DNA of 64,000 nucleotides from Brasenia schreberi (Eukaryota; Streptophyta; Magnoliopsida; Nymphaeales; Cabombaceae): NCBI GenBank assembly GCA_036023115.1, contig JAYKKT010000074.1, forward strand, positions 6,335,501 to 6,399,500, read 5' to 3'. Below are positions 62,055 through 64,000 of the stretch, in pieces; positions within the stretch are counted from its first letter, which is position 1, and every line of letters starts with the position of its first letter. Both the position numbers and the translations under genes were made by a program. Below the pieces are notes generated by a model. It was not told where the DNA came from, searched no databases, and worked only from the letters and a program-made list of their open reading frames with translations.

Positions 62055-63010
62055 TAGGGGTGAGCATAATTCAGGTTTAACTGGACAACCGAACCAACCA
62101 GTTTGGTTAAGGTTCAAATTCAATTTAAGTTTTTATTAAATTTCGGTTTTCAATCCGGTATCGGTTTTATGGGATCTAGAACTGAACTGATCGAAAAAAT
62201 GATTTTCTAAACACAACCCTTCCTCTTTCGTCCGTATCCTAGTCCTCTTTCGTCTCTCTCTCTCTCATAGTCATCCTACCTCTTTCTCTCTCTAAAAATG
62301 ATGCTCCAGTGAAACCATAGCACAACCATCGACACCACCATTCTGATAAGCCTTCTCCTTTATTCCTTCTCATGTGTCTAGTCAAAATTTGCTGATTTTC
62401 TTGGTTCTTAAAGTAAAGAAGTTTTTGATATTGGTTTTATGGGACAACATAAAGATTTCTTCTTATTATTTTTACTTCAATAGGCATGGAGAAAAAATTA
62501 TCTTTATAGAGCCCTCTAAAAAGATATACTAGTTAGGGATTCTGCTGTAACCAATATCAGGCGACCGATGCACTATCATGGCGATCCTTGAAGAATGCTT
62601 AGTTTCTCAATTGGTGTTCCTCAAAAACTCCTATTATATTTTTTCACTTGTCCTTGATGTAGTGTCACTATGCTTGATCTTGTTAATCATCTCATACTTG
62701 TCCCATTTACTAGACAGTAATTACAAGTTGATTTTGTGAACTCCTTTTCTTTGTATGCTTATTTCTGCTTGAAAATTCTGGGTCATGATCTATCTATATG
62801 TGTGAGCATATAAGATTGTGCTTGTATAATGTGATTTTTAATTAGACCAAACTAAATAACCGAACCGAACTAATTCAGTTTAGGTCAGTTCGCTAGTTCG
62901 GTTAGTTATATATTTTAGTATGATTCGGTTTAATAAAATGGGTGTAATTCAGTTTTTGGTTTTTTAGTTCAGTTCAGTTTGTGAACATAACAGACTGATG
63001 CACACTCCCA
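62055..63010. mobile_element. Non-autonomous hAT-like DNA transposon
   Basis: The left end TAGGGGTGAGCAT and the right end (read inward) TGGGAGTGTGCAT match at 10 of 13 positions. Flanks GGCATATC (62047-62054) and GACATATC (63011-63018) form an 8-bp target duplication with one change, the length typical of hAT elements. Subterminal regions are rich in CCGAACC and CGGTT motifs. The 956-bp body has no transposase. Confidence 0.7.
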
Positions 63011-63432
63011 GACATATCAAAGTTGGACATGATCCATTCACCCAATGAGACTGTCTACTCATGCCTTTGCTTTTCAATGACATTAGTGTAATAATATTAT
63101 TCATGATCTCGCTTATATATAGAGAGAGAGATCTAATTGGTACCACCATGTGACAAAATCAGATCTAATGGTCTGGAATCAGCTAAATCTAGCTCTAGCT
63201 GCTTCCACTATATATAGTATGCAGTAAATGGCCCTTCATACAATCCTCTGATTTGGCACATCTTTAATTTGCTTTTTGTAGGAAAAATTTGTTCAATGTC
63301 TTTTATACAGTAAATCCATTTTGTCAGGATAAGAGCAAGTAGTCATACTAATTGTATATGAGGCACCACCTCCACCCCTAATCCCAGAGTTTGCCAGCAT
63401 CCTGCTGTGATTAATTGCAATTACCCGTGCTT

Positions 63433-63533
63433 TTCTTTTGGGGGGTTACAAGAGGAGACTGAAGCCTAACACACCGACACATGCACCCTTTGGGAGTCGA
63501 ACTCCTCACCAGCACTCGAGTGTCATGGGTGCA
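63433..63533 (-). mobile_element. tRNA-derived SINE, copy 4, with target duplication
   Basis: Minus strand: B-box GAGTTCGACTCCC, then GTTAGGCTTCAGTCTCCTC, TTGTAACCCCCC and AAAAG. It is flanked by AATTACCCGTGCTT at 63419-63432 and 63534-63547. The A box is missing, so the copy is 5'-truncated. Confidence 0.8.
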
Positions 63534-63547
63534 AATTACCCGTGCTT

Positions 63548-64000
63548 AAACACACGTTTGCCTTTTCTTTTCTCGCGATGTGTGCATAGGTGTGTGCGTG
63601 CGTGCATGCATCAAGTAGGTAATCTACCATATACAGAGAGAGTTCAACTTTAAGCTAAACAACTTTGTTACCGGAAATTATGAATGTATTCCCACTAACA
63701 CTTCATGGCCGACAAACTCCACAGGTGCAATATGACTCAAGTTGACCATTATAATACGCCGGTTGAGAAAAAGATTTACACGCATGAAAGAGATGCAACA
63801 TGTCAAAGGTTTCTTGGTTGGTAGATATTGATTTTGTTCCACAGAGTGGTGAGTCGTCTGCAAAATCCAATAACAAGAAAGATGACTGCACCTTTTTGCC
63901 ATTGTTCCTTTTATCTTCCTTTCTTTAGTATGCCTAAATTGAGAAGCCACACACAGTGGCTCTAGTAATACTTTTATTATGGTTGGCGTGTTGGTAGCTT
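63548..64000. other. Right edge of the window, no gene recognised
   Basis: It contains a TG/GC-rich stretch with GTGTGCGTGCGTGCATGCAT near 63590. A 90-residue minus-strand open frame (63678-63950) shows no domain I recognise and is not called as a gene. Confidence 0.4.

Overview
The window is nuclear DNA from a flowering plant. Four plant-type protein genes have intron-rich structures with GT/AG borders, UTRs rich in CT/GA, long AT-rich introns, and many retrotransposon copies inside introns and between genes. I cannot name the species; nothing here is diagnostic below angiosperm.

Layout. (1) 1335-10315, minus: a polypyrimidine tract-binding protein gene (PTBP1/2 type, three RRMs) with ten coding exons. 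All splice sites look usable, but exon 7 carries an in-frame TAG. (2) 13444-17228, plus: a WD40-type protein matching the family of Arabidopsis At4g14310 (KIN14B-interacting protein), three exons. (3) 17972-18405, plus: a broken 3' piece of a long-chain-alcohol oxidase gene. (4) 19044-41336, minus: mitochondrial succinyl-CoA ligase beta subunit, twelve exons, 422 aa, intact, with a 9.66 kb first intron. (5) 42984-54808, minus: a PHO1-type phosphate exporter with SPX and EXS domains, fourteen exons, 770 aa, intact. (6) 54900-64000: no convincing gene, only an AT-rich region with transposon relics and microsatellites.

The mobile fraction is dominated by one RTE-type LINE family. It has an endonuclease plus reverse transcriptase ORF and a 3' end reading GGGAAAAGGCTTAG followed by (TTG)n. 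At least a dozen copies are present, from 46 bp to about 3.9 kb, several with clear target-site duplications. A SINE of about 187 bp (Au-like) consists of the 5' end and the 3' end of this LINE joined together. A second, tRNA-derived SINE family has four copies. The first intron of the succinyl-CoA ligase gene holds a Copia element that is itself interrupted by LINE sequence. A non-autonomous hAT-like element with an 8-bp target duplication lies near the right end.

The four genes are functionally unrelated (RNA processing, a cytoskeleton or cell-cycle associated protein, the TCA cycle, phosphate loading), as is normal for a plant chromosome segment. Coding coordinates were set by hand from splice signals, reading-phase continuity and remembered family sequences. 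No database search was run.
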